Source: Polynucleobacter finlandensis (GTDB taxonomy: Bacteria; Pseudomonadota; Gammaproteobacteria; Burkholderiales; Burkholderiaceae). Taken from it: DNA of 64,000 bases. The position numbers were made by a program, and so were the translations under genes. The notes under the pieces are model-generated. The model saw only the letters and a program-made list of their open reading frames with translations, did not search any database and was not told the origin of the DNA. Below are positions 1 through 11,829 of the stretch, piece after piece. Location: contig NZ_JACVPS010000005.1 of NCBI RefSeq assembly GCF_018881755.1, forward strand, positions 62,001 to 126,000. The letters run 5' to 3'. Positions within the stretch are counted from its first letter, which is position 1; every line of letters begins with the position of its first letter.

Positions 1-848
1 TTTTGCAGCAAGGCAAGCAAGCGGGCGATTTCCGCGCGCATCTGGCGACGATCAACAATCATGTCAATTCCGCCTTTTTGCATCAAGAACTCAGAACGCT
101 GAAAACCTTCCGGTAATTTTTCTCGGACGGTTTGCTCAATCACGCGGGGACCAGCAAAACCAATCAAGGCTTTAGGCTCGGCCATTACTACGTCACCCAT
201 GAAGGCAAAGCTTGCCGAGATACCGCCCATCGTTGGGTCGGTCAGAACACTGATGTATGGCAAACCTTTTTTGGATAATAAGGTCAACATCGAATTGGTT
301 TTAGCCATCTGGAATAAAGACAGCAAACTTTCTTGCATGCGCGCACCACCAGTTGCAGTGACGCAAATAAAGGCGCATTTCTTATCAATGGCTTCTTGAA
401 CGCCACGCACAAATCGCTCACCAACAACTGAACCCATTGAACCGCCCATGTATTGAAACTCAAAACATGCGGCAACTACGGGGATGGATTCAATCTTGCC
501 GCCAAGAACCACTAAAGCCTCTGACTCGCCAGAAGCATCATTAGCTTCCTTCAAGCGATCCGGATATTTTTTAGAGTCTTTGAATTTCAGTGGATCGATT
601 GGATAGATATCTGCGCCAATCTCATAACGGCCTTTTGGATCTAGCAAGCCATCTAAACGCTGACGCGCACCAATCCGCATGTGATGGCTGCATTTAGGGC
701 AAACCGATAAATTAGCCTCGATATCAGTGCTGTACAGAACGGTTTCACAGCTGGGGCACTTGACCCATAAACCTTCAGGCACTGACTTGCGATTCGCAGG
801 GTCAGTGTGTTGAATTTGTGGTGGGAGTAATTTATCGATCCAGCTCAT
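1..848 (-). CDS. accD: Acetyl-CoA carboxylase carboxyltransferase subunit beta, partial
   Basis: This is the beta subunit of the carboxyltransferase of acetyl-CoA carboxylase, which transfers carboxyl from carboxybiotin to acetyl-CoA in the first step of fatty acid synthesis in the cytosol. The protein starts [10 protein letters not shown] and has the AccD zinc ribbon with Cys31, Cys34, Cys50 and Cys53. The body carries the crotonase-like segment with GGARMQESL and [11 protein letters not shown]. The reading frame stays open to the left edge, so about 282 residues are visible and only a short C-terminal tail should be missing. It lies 5 nt after trpA, the usual betaproteobacterial order (trpFBA-accD), and is probably co-transcribed with it. 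Confidence 0.96.
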   Translation of the reverse strand, partial: MSWIDKLLPPQIQHTDPANRKSVPEGLWVKCPSCETVLYSTDIEANLSVCPKCSHHMRIGARQRLDGLLDPKGRYEIGADIYPIDPLKFKDSKKYPDRLKEANDASGESEALVVLGGKIESIPVVAACFEFQYMGGSMGSVVGERFVRGVQEAIDKKCAFICVTATGGARMQESLLSLFQMAKTNSMLTLLSKKGLPYISVLTDPTMGGISASFAFMGDVVMAEPKALIGFAGPRVIEQTVREKLPEGFQRSEFLMQKGGIDMIVDRRQMRAEIARLLALLQ

Positions 849-853
849 GTCTT

Positions 854-1651
854 TTAGCTATCCAAGGCGACGCGAATTTCACGTATAAAGGTTTCAAGTG
901 ATTGTACTGCCTGGCCTGGGGGTGAATCTTCTAAAATCCGGATAATTCGGCTACCAATCACCACAGCATCAGCTGTGTTCGATACTGCCTTGGCGCTAGC
1001 AGCATCATTGATGCCAAAACCTACAGCAATCGGAATCTCAGTAGACTCCCGAATTTTCGGAATAATACTGGCCACATCTTGAGTATTGAGGTGGGAGGCG
1101 CCGGTTACGCCGCGCATAGACACATAATAGATATAACCAGAAGCTATTTTGGCAGCCTCTTTAATTCGTTCTAGTGATGATGTCGGTGCCAACAAGAAAA
1201 TCGGGTCGACTCCGGCAATACGCATGCGCGCAGCAAAATCGACACACTCTTCTGGTGGATAGTCGACTATCAACACCCCGTCAACGCCTGCATCTTTAGC
1301 CTCAGTCGCAAAGCGTTCGGCACCCATTTGCTCAACAGGGTTTGCATAGCCCATCAATACAACTGGTGTAGCTGCATCAGTTTTGCGAAATGCTTTCACC
1401 ATCTCTAAGCAGCTATGTAAAGTCACACCTTTTGCTAAAGCTCTTTCAGAAGATCGCTGAATCACAGGACCATCAGCCATCGGATCAGAAAACGGCACGC
1501 CTAACTCAATCACATTGGCACCGCCACGCACTAAGGCATGCATTAACTCCACGGTGATGTTTGGATCAGGATCGCCTGCAGTAATAAAAGGAATGAGTCC
1601 TTTTTTGCCGGATGCTTTTAATTCTTTAAAGAGTGCGGTAATTTTTGACAT
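854..1651 (-). CDS. trpA: Tryptophan synthase alpha chain
   Basis: TrpA cleaves indole-3-glycerol phosphate to indole and glyceraldehyde 3-phosphate, and indole passes to TrpB through a tunnel. The TIM-barrel protein has 265 residues, the normal length. The catalytic acids fall at the classical positions, Glu49 and Asp60, within [18 protein letters not shown] phosphate-binding VGFGI motif is near residue 210. I chose the ATG at 1651; a GTG one codon upstream is also possible. The gene begins 3 nt after the trpB stop, so translation is probably coupled. Confidence 0.97.
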   Translation of the reverse strand: MSKITALFKELKASGKKGLIPFITAGDPDPNITVELMHALVRGGANVIELGVPFSDPMADGPVIQRSSERALAKGVTLHSCLEMVKAFRKTDAATPVVLMGYANPVEQMGAERFATEAKDAGVDGVLIVDYPPEECVDFAARMRIAGVDPIFLLAPTSSLERIKEAAKIASGYIYYVSMRGVTGASHLNTQDVASIIPKIRESTEIPIAVGFGINDAASAKAVSNTADAVVIGSRIIRILEDSPPGQAVQSLETFIREIRVALDS

Positions 1652-1654
1652 CAC

Positions 1655-2848
1655 TTAACCTTCTGAACCCGTTGCTTGCGCAACCGTATGCATATCTTTA
1701 TCACCGCGACCTGAGAGGTTCACCAGAATCGTTTTATCTTTTCCGAGGGTTGGCGCCATCTTGCAGGCGTAGGCAATTGCATGCGCAGACTCCAGCGCAG
1801 GAATAATGCCTTCAATCTGACAGCAATCATGGAATGCCTTGAGTGCTTCTTCGTCAGTAATAGCCACGTAGTCCGCACGACCAGAGTCTTTTAACCATGC
1901 GTGCTCAGGACCAACACCGGGATAGTCCATGCCTGCAGAAACAGAATGGGTTTCAGAGATTTGACCGTTCTCGTCTTGCAGCAAATAGGTGCGATTGCCA
2001 TGTAGTACGCCAGGCTTGCCAACACAGAGAGCTGCAGAATGCAAACCACTATTAAGTCCATGGCCGGCAGCTTCTACACCAATCAGTTTGACCTCAGGGA
2101 AATCAATATAAGGATAAAAAATGCCCATCGCATTGGATCCTCCACCAACACAAGCCAGCACATAATCTGGTTGACGACCTGTCATCTCAGGCATCTGGAC
2201 TTTGCACTCTTCACCGATGACACTTTGAAAATCACGCACCATCATCGGGTAAGGATGAGGCCCTGCAACAGTACCAATAATGTAGAAGGTATTGTCCACG
2301 TTGGTAACCCAATCGCGCATCGCTTCATTGAGTGCGTCTTTTAAGGTTTTAGTACCAGACTCAACCGGTACAACTTTGGCGCCGAGCAACTTCATGCGAT
2401 AGACATTTTGCGCCTGACGGGCCACATCGACTGAGCCTTGGTATACCGTGCAATCCAAACCAAAACGCGCGCAGATCGTCGCAGTAGCAACACCATGCTG
2501 CCCTGCTCCTGTTTCTGCAATAATGCGTGGCTTACCCATGCGCTTAGCCAACATCGCTTGGCCAATCACGTTGTTAATTTTGTGCGCGCCAGTATGGTTT
2601 AAGTCTTCACGCTTAAGATAAATTTGTGCGCCACCCAACATCTCACTCCAGCGCTTGGCGTGATAAACCGGTGATGGACGACCAACAAAGTGTTTTAGCT
2701 CATAGTGAAACTCTTCCATGAACTCTGGATCATGTTGATATTTAGCATAAGCTTCTTTGAGCTCATCCAAGGCGTACATGAGTGTTTCGGATACAAACAC
2801 ACCACCATAGGGACCGAAGTGTCCTCTTGCATCTGGCTTGTCGTACAT
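1655..2848 (-). CDS. trpB: Tryptophan synthase beta chain
   Basis: TrpB condenses indole with L-serine to give L-tryptophan, using PLP. The 397-residue protein has the PLP lysine at Lys90 in [10 protein letters not shown] and the phosphate-binding GGGSNAMG loop. The length is that of the TrpB1 class, which partners TrpA. An AAAGG ribosome binding site precedes the ATG. It sits between trpF and trpA in a trpFBA block; trpEGDC is not in this window, the split arrangement usual in Burkholderiales. Confidence 0.98.
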   Translation of the reverse strand: MYDKPDARGHFGPYGGVFVSETLMYALDELKEAYAKYQHDPEFMEEFHYELKHFVGRPSPVYHAKRWSEMLGGAQIYLKREDLNHTGAHKINNVIGQAMLAKRMGKPRIIAETGAGQHGVATATICARFGLDCTVYQGSVDVARQAQNVYRMKLLGAKVVPVESGTKTLKDALNEAMRDWVTNVDNTFYIIGTVAGPHPYPMMVRDFQSVIGEECKVQMPEMTGRQPDYVLACVGGGSNAMGIFYPYIDFPEVKLIGVEAAGHGLNSGLHSAALCVGKPGVLHGNRTYLLQDENGQISETHSVSAGMDYPGVGPEHAWLKDSGRADYVAITDEEALKAFHDCCQIEGIIPALESAHAIAYACKMAPTLGKDKTILVNLSGRGDKDMHTVAQATGSEG

Positions 2849-2881
2849 AGCTACCTTTGTGATTTAGTTACAGCAAATTGA

Positions 2882-3556
2882 TTAGGGTGTTGACTGCGCA
2901 TCTGCTGCTCGAACAGCTTTGATGAATTCAGTCATCAACGTAGGGTCTTTAACGCCCCTGCTGCTTTCAACGCCACTAGAGACGTCAACCGCGCAAGGAT
3001 GTAGGCGTGCAATCGCCTCGCCCACGTTGTGCGTGTTCAATCCACCACTCAAAACGACCCGATGCGCGTTTGCGCTTACCCATGTCTGTGGAATTCCTTG
3101 CCAATCAAAAGGAACGCCCCCACCGCCGTAACCCTCAACCAGGGCATCTAGCAAAAAGGCGTTTGCTTGCCCATATTGTAGGGAAAATTCGTCAAAAGCG
3201 AAGCCTGATCCTACTCTTGCTGCTTTCATCCAGGGTTGGCTATCCGCTAATCTGGCGCAATCTTGGGGGCTTTCATCGCCGTGAAACTGCCAGAGAGTGA
3301 TCGGTGCAATGGCCTTAATTGCCTCAAATTCGGCTTCTGAGGCGTTTACAAGCAAGCCAACCGCATCGACTCCTGTGGGTAGGCGTGAGATTAACTGGGC
3401 GGCAATATTCGGCGTTACGGCCCTAGGGCTTGGTGGATAGAACACAAAACCGACGGCATCAACCCCTGCAGCAACAGCAGCATCAATGTCAGCCGGGGTC
3501 TTTAAACCACAAATTTTGACCCGAGTTCGACCCGGAGAGTATGTCAATAAGCCCAT
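2882..3556 (-). CDS. trpF: Phosphoribosylanthranilate isomerase
   Basis: TrpF converts N-(5-phosphoribosyl)anthranilate to the carboxyphenylamino-deoxyribulose phosphate in tryptophan synthesis. The N-terminal VKICGLK motif contains the catalytic Cys. GVDAVGFVFYPPSPRAV and the C-terminal LSGGLN and DVSSGVESSRGVKD motifs, which bind phosphate, are typical. At 224 residues it is a stand-alone enzyme, not fused to TrpC. It starts 25 nt after truA and is followed by trpB after 33 nt. Confidence 0.97.
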   Translation of the reverse strand: MGLLTYSPGRTRVKICGLKTPADIDAAVAAGVDAVGFVFYPPSPRAVTPNIAAQLISRLPTGVDAVGLLVNASEAEFEAIKAIAPITLWQFHGDESPQDCARLADSQPWMKAARVGSGFAFDEFSLQYGQANAFLLDALVEGYGGGGVPFDWQGIPQTWVSANAHRVVLSGGLNTHNVGEAIARLHPCAVDVSSGVESSRGVKDPTLMTEFIKAVRAADAQSTP

Positions 3557-3581
3557 AAGGTGATGATAAGGCTAAGCCTCT

Positions 3582-4412
3582 TTAATAGTCTTTCAGAAGA
3601 ATCGGTGGTAACCAAGAATTTTCTAGCCAGGGCTCAGGAATAGCAAATTCATCTGGATAGGCAATTTTGGCTAAGTACAGACCATCCGGGGCAAATGTCG
3701 GCGCAGCAACCCTTCTATCTTTAGCAGCCAACACCTCAGACATCCACTCTGACGACTGCTTACCTGTAGCAATCATCAGAAAAGTGCCAACGAGATTTCT
3801 GACCATATGGTGCAAAAAAGCATTGCCACGTATCTTGAAATACAACCAAGGCTGAGCTGAAATGATCTCAATTGAATACAGGGTTTTGATCGGGCTCTTA
3901 GCCTGACACTCAGAGGATCTGAAAGATGAAAAGTCATGCTCGCCAATCAGACATTGCGCAGCTGCTTCCATCGCAGGAACATCAAACCATTTATCAGCGG
4001 GCATCATCAAATAACCAGCACGCGCAGCAGCCATCGGTGATCGACATGGTCCAGCGTGCATTGCATAAATATAAGTACGCTCGTAGGCAGAAAAACGTGC
4101 ACTGAATTCTTCCGAGACTGGTTTAGCCCAGTTCACCACAATTGAGTCTGGCAAAAAAGAATTAATCCCCCTTACCCATGACCAGTCTTCACGCTCTACA
4201 TTGACATCAAAATGCACCACTTGGCCCAACGCGTGGACTCCCGTATCGGTTCTGCCCGCAGTGATGACTCGAACGAGTTCGTCCGTAGAGTTATCGCCGA
4301 CAAATCGGGTAATAGCGGCCTCTAATTTATCTTGAACAGTATTAAGGCTGAGTTGTGACTGCCAACCAGAATAGGAGCTACCGTCGTATTGCAGGCCAAG
4401 GGCGATGCGCAT
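3582..4412 (-). CDS. truA: tRNA pseudouridine(38-40) synthase TruA
   Basis: TruA isomerises uridines 38, 39 and 40 in the anticodon arm of many tRNAs to pseudouridine. The catalytic aspartate is Asp56 in [13 protein letters not shown]. The later motifs [13 protein letters not shown] ([13 protein letters not shown]) and [11 protein letters not shown] are family signatures. At 276 residues it has the normal length. It lies between fimV and trpF, a neighbourhood shared by many betaproteobacteria and pseudomonads. Confidence 0.97.
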   Translation of the reverse strand: MRIALGLQYDGSSYSGWQSQLSLNTVQDKLEAAITRFVGDNSTDELVRVITAGRTDTGVHALGQVVHFDVNVEREDWSWVRGINSFLPDSIVVNWAKPVSEEFSARFSAYERTYIYAMHAGPCRSPMAAARAGYLMMPADKWFDVPAMEAAAQCLIGEHDFSSFRSSECQAKSPIKTLYSIEIISAQPWLYFKIRGNAFLHHMVRNLVGTFLMIATGKQSSEWMSEVLAAKDRRVAAPTFAPDGLYLAKIAYPDEFAIPEPWLENSWLPPILLKDY

Positions 4413-4421
4413 GGCCAGGCC

Positions 4422-5819
4422 TTAGTGGCTGCGGTGCTGAAGCTCAGACAGCAAACTCTGAGCTTCAATCGTCATCGCAGGATCAACAGCGTTACTCAAA
4501 GCTAATACTTCAGCCAGTGACTTCTTAGCAGCAGCAAAATCTTCAATCGTGATGTAAGCACGCGCCAGATTTAACTTCACACGCAAAGTATCTGCCAACG
4601 CACTGTCTGAAATATTCGCACTACCAGGAGTTGATAAAGCGTTGGGAATGGGGGTTGTTACAGCAAGAGGCTTTGCTAGATCTAAATCAATTCCAGCAAA
4701 CAAGGCCTTTGCTCTCTCGGGCATTGCAATAGCCGGTGCCTCTGTAGCCTTAGTATGCACATGAATGGGTTTTGAATAATCTTGCAGCTCTGAGCGGCGT
4801 GCATTGCGAGCCAAGAACCAGAGCAATAGCCCCGTGAAAGCGATCAATGCAATAGCAACAGCTGCTGGTGCAAAGTTACCTAAACCAAAGTTGGGCTCCG
4901 CAGGTTTTTGCTGTTGTGTTTTTTGCAATAGCCCTTGAAGATCAGCAATACGCTTTTCTAATTCCGCTACACGTGCACGTGTCTGCTCAAGCTGTTTTTC
5001 CTGAGCAACCAACTCCTCGGTATAGCGGCGCTGCTCAGCATTACCTTCAGTACTTGAGCCAATCTTGAGACGATCCGCTGGAGCGCTTTCTTGATTTACA
5101 GTCTTACCTTTAGCAAGCTCTAAGCCCCCTGTCTTGGCTGTCTGATCAGCGTTTAACTGCGCATAGGCATCTGCGACAAAATGATTTGCCTCAGCCGGGC
5201 TAATGGAGCGCAATAAGGCTTGACTGGGTTTGCTTAATTCAGCACCGGCAGCAAGTCGGTTAATACTGCCACTAGCAAAAGCATCTGGATTGGCTTTAAA
5301 CAGAGCCACAATCGTTTGATCCAAGGTAGCACCATCCAACTGCGGCGTGATTTGTGCGGCGATCTCTGAAAGCGTTTGACCTGGCTTAACAGTAATTTTT
5401 TGTACATCCCCCAATAACAAGGTGAATGTTTTACTGATGCTGCCAGATGACCAGTTCAAATTCAGCAAAAGATCCAAGAACGGATCATCTGTCATTGGAA
5501 CTGCATCAACCGTCTCTACCAATACCATCAAGCGTTCTTGTTTATTCCGATAGACCATCGCTTGAGGATTTAAATCCAAAATCTTGCTGGAGATACCTAG
5601 ACGAGAATACGCAGCCTTATTAGGTATGGCCACATTCAGACTATTGAGAACGCTTTGATCCTCTGGGGCTAGACGAATCGGAATTTCAACCCGAAGCGGC
5701 TCGCCTGGTCGGGATAATAGTTGCGGCGGACCCAATGTCAGTGCAGCAGTTGCACAAGACCAACTTAGTAAAACTAAGCAAAGCGCTTTTGTAAAACCCA
5801 GTTGGAGTAATCGAAACAT
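4422..5819 (-). CDS. fimV: FimV-family inner-membrane LysM protein
   Basis: FimV proteins organise cell-pole structures and type IV pili. The sequence begins with a signal peptide (about residues 1-25), then the FimV N-terminal domain (LTLGPPQLLSRPGEPLRVEI), a LysM-like segment near residue 140 (KPGQTLSEIA), a coiled coil around 270-300, one membrane helix near 320-340, and a C-terminal TPR-like FimV domain (LRVKLNLARAYITIEDF). With 465 residues it is much shorter than the roughly 900-residue Pseudomonas FimV, so this is a compact version. Its ATG overlaps the asd stop by one base (TAATG), which suggests translational coupling. Confidence 0.88.
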   Translation of the reverse strand: MFRLLQLGFTKALCLVLLSWSCATAALTLGPPQLLSRPGEPLRVEIPIRLAPEDQSVLNSLNVAIPNKAAYSRLGISSKILDLNPQAMVYRNKQERLMVLVETVDAVPMTDDPFLDLLLNLNWSSGSISKTFTLLLGDVQKITVKPGQTLSEIAAQITPQLDGATLDQTIVALFKANPDAFASGSINRLAAGAELSKPSQALLRSISPAEANHFVADAYAQLNADQTAKTGGLELAKGKTVNQESAPADRLKIGSSTEGNAEQRRYTEELVAQEKQLEQTRARVAELEKRIADLQGLLQKTQQQKPAEPNFGLGNFAPAAVAIALIAFTGLLLWFLARNARRSELQDYSKPIHVHTKATEAPAIAMPERAKALFAGIDLDLAKPLAVTTPIPNALSTPGSANISDSALADTLRVKLNLARAYITIEDFAAAKKSLAEVLALSNAVDPAMTIEAQSLLSELQHRSH

Positions 5820-6976
5820 TAAGCCTCGAGCAAAATACGCAACATGCGACGTAGTGGCTCAGCGGCGCCCCATAACAACTGATCGCCAACTGTGAAAGCG
5901 CCTAGATACTCTGGGCCCATTGCCAACTTGTGCAAACGACCAATCGGCACAGTCAAAGTACCACTTACGGCTGCAGGCGATAAATCGCGCTCAGTAGTCT
6001 CACGATCGTTTGGAACCACTTTTACCCATTGATTGTCATTGGCTAAAATGGCTTCGATTTCCTGAATGGGGATATCTTTCTTCAACTTAACGGTGAGGCC
6101 CTGTGAGTGACAACGCATAGCGCCAACACGCACACATAAACCATCCACTGGAATACTGCCAGGCGTGCGGAAGGCTGGACGACCAAGAATCTTATTAAAT
6201 TCAGCGCCGCCCTTCCACTCTTCTTTGGTTTGCCCATTCTCAACAGGAACATCAATCCAAGGAATCAAGCTACCTGCTAAAGCGGTATTGCGGAAGTTTT
6301 TCTTCGGAAAATCTGCCGAACGCAAAGTTGCGGTCACTTTGCGATCAATATCCAAGATCCATGAAGAAGGGTCAGCTAACTCGGTTGCGACGCTATCGCG
6401 CAAAGCACCCATCTGCAAAAGTAATTCACGCATGTTCTGTGCACCAGCACCAGATGCAGCCTGGTAAGTCATGGCGCTAATCCACTCAACCATGTCAGCT
6501 TTGACTAAGCCGCCCATCGCCATCATCATTAAGCTCACGGTACAGTTGCTACCAATCCAGTTCTTACCGCCAGCAGCTAATGCCTTGTCGATTACAGGGC
6601 GATTGACTGGGTCTAAAACCAAAACAGCATCATCTTTCATGCGCAATGCACTAGCGGCATCGATCCAATGACCAGTCCAGCCCGCTGCACGCAGTTTCGG
6701 GAACACATCATTGGTATAGTCGCCGCCTTGGCAAGTCAAAATGATGTCGCAGCGTGCAAGTGCCTTGATGTCATTGGCATCTTGCAGGGTGTTTTCATTC
6801 TTAGTCACTTTTTGGCCATTCAGCAGAGGCACGGCGCCGCCCGCTTGGCTAGTGCTAAAAAATACCGGCTCAATCAGATCGAAATCTTTTTCAGCCAACA
6901 TTCTTTCCATGAGAACACTGCCGACCATACCGCGCCAGCCAACTAAGCCTACTAAGGGAATATTTGTATTTGCCAT
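5819..6976 (-). CDS. asd: Aspartate-semialdehyde dehydrogenase
   Basis: Asd reduces aspartyl phosphate to aspartate semialdehyde, the branch point to lysine, diaminopimelate, threonine and methionine. The N-terminal NADP-binding stretch is [11 protein letters not shown]. The nucleophile is Cys145 in [10 protein letters not shown]. The length of 385 residues and the [15 protein letters not shown] segment mark the Gram-negative type of Asd. It sits between leuB and fimV, the usual leuB-asd-fimV-truA order. Confidence 0.97.
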   Translation of the reverse strand: MANTNIPLVGLVGWRGMVGSVLMERMLAEKDFDLIEPVFFSTSQAGGAVPLLNGQKVTKNENTLQDANDIKALARCDIILTCQGGDYTNDVFPKLRAAGWTGHWIDAASALRMKDDAVLVLDPVNRPVIDKALAAGGKNWIGSNCTVSLMMMAMGGLVKADMVEWISAMTYQAASGAGAQNMRELLLQMGALRDSVATELADPSSWILDIDRKVTATLRSADFPKKNFRNTALAGSLIPWIDVPVENGQTKEEWKGGAEFNKILGRPAFRTPGSIPVDGLCVRVGAMRCHSQGLTVKLKKDIPIQEIEAILANDNQWVKVVPNDRETTERDLSPAAVSGTLTVPIGRLHKLAMGPEYLGAFTVGDQLLWGAAEPLRRMLRILLEA

Positions 6977-7015
6977 GATGATTGCTATTTAATAAATGGA
7001 ATTCGGTTGAATAGA

Positions 7016-8086
7016 TTAAGCGAGCGCCGCCACAACAGCGTTACCCATTTCCACAGTAGAGACTTTTTTCGTGCCTTCGGTATAAATATCGGCCGTACGC
7101 AAGCCTTGTGACAATACTTTTTGTACTGCCGCTTCAATACGATCGGCTTGCTCAGGCATGCCCAAGGAGTAGCGCAGCATCATGGCAGCAGACAGGATCG
7201 TTGCCAAAGGATTAGCAATACCTTTGCCAGCAATATCCGGAGCAGAACCATGACTCGGCTCATACAGGCCCTTGTTATTTTTATCTAAAGACGCTGAAGG
7301 CAGCATACCAATAGAACCCGTCAACATTGCGGCCTCATCAGAAAGAATGTCGCCAAAGAGGTTGCCAGTCACAACAACGTCAAATGCCTTGGGAGCCTTC
7401 ACCAGTTGCATCGCAGCGTTATCCACGTACATATGGGATAACTCTACATCCGGATAATCCTTGGCAACCCGAATCATGACTTCACGCCAGAGTTGGGATG
7501 TTTCCAAAACGTTGGCTTTATCAACACTACAAACTTTTTTACCACGCTTGCGCGCTGCTTCAAAGGCAACACGACCAATACGCTCAACTTCCGGCTCGCT
7601 GTAATGCATCATGTCGTAGCCTTCGCGAGCACCTTTAAACAAAGGCAACTCTGAAGTCCGAATACCGCGTGGCTGACCAAAGTAAATATCGCCATTGAGT
7701 TCGCGAATAATCAAAATATCTAAGCCGCCAACAATCTCTGCTTTCAGGCTCGAGGCTGCAGTAAGTTCGTCATAGCAAATCGCTGGACGGAAATTAGCAA
7801 ATAACTCTAAGTGCTTACGCAAACCTAAGATCGCCTGTTCTGGGCGAAGCTCACGCGCTAAGGTGTCGTACTTCCAGTCGCCAACGGCGCCAAATAAAAT
7901 TGCATCCGCTTTTTTTGCCAACTCTAAAGTGGCTGGTGGCAATGGATGGCCAGAAATATCATAAGCAGCGCCACCAACGGGGGCTGATTCAAGATCAAAT
8001 TTAGGGCCGAGCGCGTTTAATACCTTAACGGCTTCAGCAACGATTTCCGGGCCGATACCATCGCCCGGGAGGACTGCAATTTTCAT
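7016..8086 (-). CDS. leuB: 3-isopropylmalate dehydrogenase
   Basis: LeuB oxidises and decarboxylates 3-isopropylmalate to 2-oxoisocaproate with NAD, the third step of leucine synthesis. Signatures are the start [25 protein letters not shown], the [14 protein letters not shown] segment, the metal-binding DAAAMQL-like helix (DNAAMQLV) and the NAD-binding [14 protein letters not shown]. The 356-residue length is normal. It follows leuD by 23 nt in the minus-strand run. Confidence 0.98.
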   Translation of the reverse strand: MKIAVLPGDGIGPEIVAEAVKVLNALGPKFDLESAPVGGAAYDISGHPLPPATLELAKKADAILFGAVGDWKYDTLARELRPEQAILGLRKHLELFANFRPAICYDELTAASSLKAEIVGGLDILIIRELNGDIYFGQPRGIRTSELPLFKGAREGYDMMHYSEPEVERIGRVAFEAARKRGKKVCSVDKANVLETSQLWREVMIRVAKDYPDVELSHMYVDNAAMQLVKAPKAFDVVVTGNLFGDILSDEAAMLTGSIGMLPSASLDKNNKGLYEPSHGSAPDIAGKGIANPLATILSAAMMLRYSLGMPEQADRIEAAVQKVLSQGLRTADIYTEGTKKVSTVEMGNAVVAALA

Positions 8087-8109
8087 GAAAGGCCTTTAAC
8101 TCTATAAAA

Positions 8110-8757
8110 CTACGGCAGTTGTGTCGCAAGCCAAGGCATTTTGAGGATGCGCTCAGCTTCATAAGCCTTGATTTTATCTGCATGTTGCAGGGTTAAGCCA
8201 ATATCGTCCAAGCCGTTGAGTAGGCAGAACTTTCTAAAAGGAGCCACTTCAAAACTGTAGGCTGCGCCGTCAGGAGCGATGACTTGCTGGGCTGCAAGGT
8301 CAATAGTGAGCTGATAGCCGCTAAAAGCCAGGGTTTCGTTAAACAGGTGGTCAACCTGCAATTCAGTCAAAACAATCGGTAAAAGACCATTTTTAAAGCA
8401 GTTATTATAAAAAATATCTGCAAAACTGGGGGCAATCACTGCTCTAAAACCGTATTGGTCTAAGGCCCAAGGTGCATGTTCACGAGAGCTGCCACAACCA
8501 AAATTCTTGCGGCCCAACAAGATGCTGGCGCCTTTATAACGCGCTTGGTTCAAAACAAAATCGGGATTAATGGGTCGATTGCTGCAATCTTGGCCCGGTT
8601 CACCATGGTCAAGATAACGCCACTCATCAAATAAATTTTGGCCAAAGCCAGTCTTTTTGATGGACTTTAGAAACTGTTTAGGAATGATCGCGTCAGTATC
8701 AACGTTCTCCCGATTTAAGGGAGCAACCAATCCTTTGTATACCGTAAATTTTTCCAT
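8110..8757 (-). CDS. leuD: 3-isopropylmalate dehydratase small subunit
   Basis: LeuD is the swivelling small subunit of isopropylmalate isomerase and partners Leu[15 protein letters not shown] near the N-terminus and [18 protein letters not shown] around residue 80 are family motifs. The 215-residue length is normal for the bacterial two-subunit enzyme. A small lipoprotein gene separates it from leuC. Confidence 0.97.
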   Translation of the reverse strand: MEKFTVYKGLVAPLNRENVDTDAIIPKQFLKSIKKTGFGQNLFDEWRYLDHGEPGQDCSNRPINPDFVLNQARYKGASILLGRKNFGCGSSREHAPWALDQYGFRAVIAPSFADIFYNNCFKNGLLPIVLTELQVDHLFNETLAFSGYQLTIDLAAQQVIAPDGAAYSFEVAPFRKFCLLNGLDDIGLTLQHADKIKAYEAERILKMPWLATQLP

Positions 8758-8786
8758 GATGATCTTTTGCTGAATTTTTTCTTGGC

Positions 8787-8993
8787 TTACTTAACAGGCG
8801 TCACCACAACATCTTTCCCTTTTGTTTGGGATTGATTGTTGGTTTGCGATGTATTGGAACCACCCATTGAATTACCCATGGTCTGCATATCTTTGCCAAG
8901 ACCCTCCATCATGTTGGAGCAGGCCGAGAGAATGATTCCAGCTACAGCAACTATCAGGAGTTTTTTAATCACGGTAAGCGAAGATAAATTCAT
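8787..8993 (-). CDS. Small entericidin-like lipoprotein
   Basis: A 68-residue predicted lipoprotein. It has a Lys-Lys n-region, a hydrophobic helix and a lipobox LSAC with the lipidated Cys at residue 25. After the Cys come [17 protein letters not shown] and a low-complexity Ser/Thr/Asn/Gln tail. The GLGKDMQxxG pattern resembles entericidin A/B lipoproteins, small envelope lipoproteins linked in E. coli to an antidote/toxin pair; function here is unknown. I chose the ATG at 8993 over the GTG one codon upstream. It lies between leuC and leuD in the same direction, an unexpected place for an envelope protein, so it is probably co-transcribed with leucine genes. Confidence 0.8.
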   Translation of the reverse strand: MNLSSLTVIKKLLIVAVAGIILSACSNMMEGLGKDMQTMGNSMGGSNTSQTNNQSQTKGKDVVVTPVK

Positions 8994-9005
8994 CACTGTG
9001 CTTTC

Positions 9006-10415
9006 TTAAGAAATCTTACGAATGTCAACGAAGTGTCCTTCAATCGCTGCAGCAGCAGCCATCGCAGGGCTAACCAAATGCGTTCTACCACCATTGCCCT
9101 GTCGACCTTCAAAATTACGATTAGAAGTGGAAGCGCAACGCTCACCCGGCTCAAGACGATCGGCATTCATTGCCAGACACATAGAGCAACCCGGTTCACG
9201 CCATTCAAAACCAGCAGCCTTAAATACGCGATCCAAGCCTTCTCGTTCTGCTTGGGCTTTGACCAAACCTGAGCCCGGCACCACAATTGCCAATTTCACA
9301 TGCGGAGAAACTTTTTTACCTAGGCGATCAACAACCTTAGCTGCAGCGCGCATATCTTCAATGCGACTATTGGTGCAAGAGCCGATAAATACTTTATCAA
9401 CAGCAATATGGCTGATCGGTGTATTGGGTACGAGATTCATGTACTCCAAAGCACGCTCCATGGCGGTTCGCTTATTGGCATCACGCTCTTTTTCAGGATC
9501 CGGTACACGGTCGCTGATATCGAGAACCATTTCTGGTGAAGTGCCCCAGGTTACTTGGGGTGCAATCTCTTCTGCGCGTAACTCTACAACGGCATCAAAC
9601 TTCGCATCAGCGTCAGAATGCAGAGTGCGCCAATATTGCATAGCGTGTCTCAGCGCTTCGCCTTTAGGTGCGTAAGGACGGCCTTGAATGTATTCAATGG
9701 TAGTTTCATCTACAGCAACTAGTCCGGCGCGCGCACCTGCTTCAATCGCCATATTGCAGACAGTCATACGACCTTCCATCGACAAGCTACGAATGGCTTC
9801 ACCCGCAAATTCAATGGTGAAACCAGTACCGCCAGCAGTGCCAATCTTCCCGATCACTGCGAGAACAATATCTTTAGCAGTACTACCAGGTTGCAAACGG
9901 CCGTCAACGCGAACCAGCATATTTTTGCTCTTTTTCATGAGCAAAGTTTGAGTCGCTAATACGTGCTCCACCTCTGAAGTGCCAATACCAAATGCTAGTG
10001 CGCCAAATGCACCATGTGTGCTGGTATGTGAATCGCCACAGACTACAGTCATACCTGGCAATGTAGCGCCCTGCTCTGGTCCAATCACGTGAACGATGCC
10101 TTGACGCACATCATTCATTTTGTATTGCGTGATACCGAAAGCATCACAGTTTTGATCCAGGGTATCTACTTGAAGCTTGGAAATCGGGTCAGTGATCCCT
10201 TCAGAACGATCCGTTGTAGGGACGTTGTGATCAGAAACTGCTAGATTGGCAGAGATGCGCCATACCGGACGCCCAGCGAGATTCAGACCTTCAAAAGCTT
10301 GAGGGCTAGTGACTTCATGCAACAACTGACGATCAATATAGATCGTCGCTGTGCCATCATCTTCTGAGTAAACAACGTGGTCATCCCACAATTTGTCGTA
10401 AAGAGTACGGGACAT
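9006..10415 (-). CDS. leuC: 3-isopropylmalate dehydratase large subunit
   Basis: LeuC carries the [4Fe-4S] cluster of isopropylmalate isomerase and interconverts 2- and 3-isopropylmalate. Cluster cysteines are in [16 protein letters not shown] and in [31 protein letters not shown] is an aconitase-family signature. The 469-residue length is normal. It begins 17 nt after gltA, linking the TCA block and the leucine block. Confidence 0.98.
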   Translation of the reverse strand: MSRTLYDKLWDDHVVYSEDDGTATIYIDRQLLHEVTSPQAFEGLNLAGRPVWRISANLAVSDHNVPTTDRSEGITDPISKLQVDTLDQNCDAFGITQYKMNDVRQGIVHVIGPEQGATLPGMTVVCGDSHTSTHGAFGALAFGIGTSEVEHVLATQTLLMKKSKNMLVRVDGRLQPGSTAKDIVLAVIGKIGTAGGTGFTIEFAGEAIRSLSMEGRMTVCNMAIEAGARAGLVAVDETTIEYIQGRPYAPKGEALRHAMQYWRTLHSDADAKFDAVVELRAEEIAPQVTWGTSPEMVLDISDRVPDPEKERDANKRTAMERALEYMNLVPNTPISHIAVDKVFIGSCTNSRIEDMRAAAKVVDRLGKKVSPHVKLAIVVPGSGLVKAQAEREGLDRVFKAAGFEWREPGCSMCLAMNADRLEPGERCASTSNRNFEGRQGNGGRTHLVSPAMAAAAAIEGHFVDIRKIS

Positions 10416-10432
10416 AGAGTTCTTTATTTGCC

Positions 10433-11746
10433 TTATTTACGCACAGAAATGTTGGGAACTTTGCGTGAAGTCTCACCAACATACAGCTGACGAGGACGTC
10501 CAATCTTGTATTCAGGATCAGTAATCATCTCTTCCCACTGAGCAATCCAACCTACAGTTCTTGCCAAGGCAAAAATACAGGTAAACATTTCTGTTGGGAT
10601 ACCTAATGCGCGCTGAACAATACCTGAGTAGAAGTCAACGTTTGGATAAAGTTTACGGCTGACGAAATACTCATCTTCCAAAGCAATCTTTTCAAGAGTC
10701 ATTGCCAACTTAAATAATGGATCATCTTGTAGACCGAGTTCTTCCAATACTTCATAGCAAGTCTCACGCATCAATTTGGCACGTGGATCAAAGTTCTTGT
10801 AGACACGATGGCCAAAGCCCATCAAGCGAACGCTTGAATTCTTATCTTTTACTTGTGCAATGAATTCATGAATCTTATCAACGCCGCCATTAGCCTGAAT
10901 ATCATTCAACATCTGCAAGCAAGCTTCATTTGCGCCACCGTGAGCTGGACCCCAGAGGCAAGCGATACCAGCGGAAATAGCCGCAAATGGATTTGTACCC
11001 GAAGAGCCACATAAACGAACGGTTGAAGTAGAAGCGTTTTGTTCGTGATCAGCATGCAAAGTAAAGATGCGATCTAAAGCCCGTACCAACACTGGATTAA
11101 CTTTGTACTCTTCACAGGGAGTAGCAAACATCATGCGCATGAAGTTAGCCGTGTATGACAAAGAGTTATCTGGATAGATAAACGGTTGTCCTACTGAATA
11201 TTTATAGGCCATTGCCACCAATGTTGGCATCTTGGCGATTAAACGAATCTGAGCTACTTCGCGCGCTTTTTCATCGGTATAGTCAATTTCGTCATGGTAG
11301 AAAGCGGCCATGGCGCCAACCAAACCTGTCAATACAGACATTGGGTGTGCATCGCGACGGAAACCACGCAAGAAGAATTGCATTTGTTCGTGAACCATGG
11401 TGTGGTGCATCACCAATTCTTCAAAGCCTTGTTTCTGAGCAGCGTTTGGTAACTCGCCGTTCAATAACAAGTAACAAACTTCCAAGAAGTCACAGTTATT
11501 CGCTAAATCTTCAATCGGATAGCCGCGATAGAGCAACTCGCCCTTATCGCCATCGATATAGGTGATCTTGCTATTGCATGAGGCTGTAGACAAAAAACCG
11601 GAGTCATAAGTGAACTTGCCGGTTTGACCGTAGAGTTTACGAATGTCAATAACATCTGGACCAACCGTGCCTTTATAAATAGGCAGATCAATATCTGGTG
11701 TGCCGTCTGAGAACGACAATTTAGCCTTGATGTCTGATTCAATCAT
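10433..11746 (-). CDS. gltA: Citrate synthase (type II)
   Basis: GltA condenses oxaloacetate and acetyl-CoA to citrate. The catalytic residues lie in [27 protein letters not shown] and [15 protein letters not shown]. At 437 residues with an N-terminal beta-rich segment it belongs to the hexameric, typically NADH-sensitive Gram-negative type. It follows sdhE after 83 nt, the longest gap within the sdh-gltA block, so a separate promoter there is possible. Confidence 0.98.
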   Translation of the reverse strand: MIESDIKAKLSFSDGTPDIDLPIYKGTVGPDVIDIRKLYGQTGKFTYDSGFLSTASCNSKITYIDGDKGELLYRGYPIEDLANNCDFLEVCYLLLNGELPNAAQKQGFEELVMHHTMVHEQMQFFLRGFRRDAHPMSVLTGLVGAMAAFYHDEIDYTDEKAREVAQIRLIAKMPTLVAMAYKYSVGQPFIYPDNSLSYTANFMRMMFATPCEEYKVNPVLVRALDRIFTLHADHEQNASTSTVRLCGSSGTNPFAAISAGIACLWGPAHGGANEACLQMLNDIQANGGVDKIHEFIAQVKDKNSSVRLMGFGHRVYKNFDPRAKLMRETCYEVLEELGLQDDPLFKLAMTLEKIALEDEYFVSRKLYPNVDFYSGIVQRALGIPTEMFTCIFALARTVGWIAQWEEMITDPEYKIGRPRQLYVGETSRKVPNISVRK

Positions 11747-11829
11747 TTTCGATCCTCTACTCTTTCAAAAATATAAGTAATACACCTATTATTCATGCCA
11801 CCTTGATGCGTGTGCACCAAAATGTTGAT

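Noticed and set aside
11212..11565. Open frame opposite gltA
   Set aside because: It lies entirely antisense to the clear citrate synthase gene and has no family resemblance; the same holds for the many other frames opposite or across real genes, for example 9022-9675 and 30226-30588.
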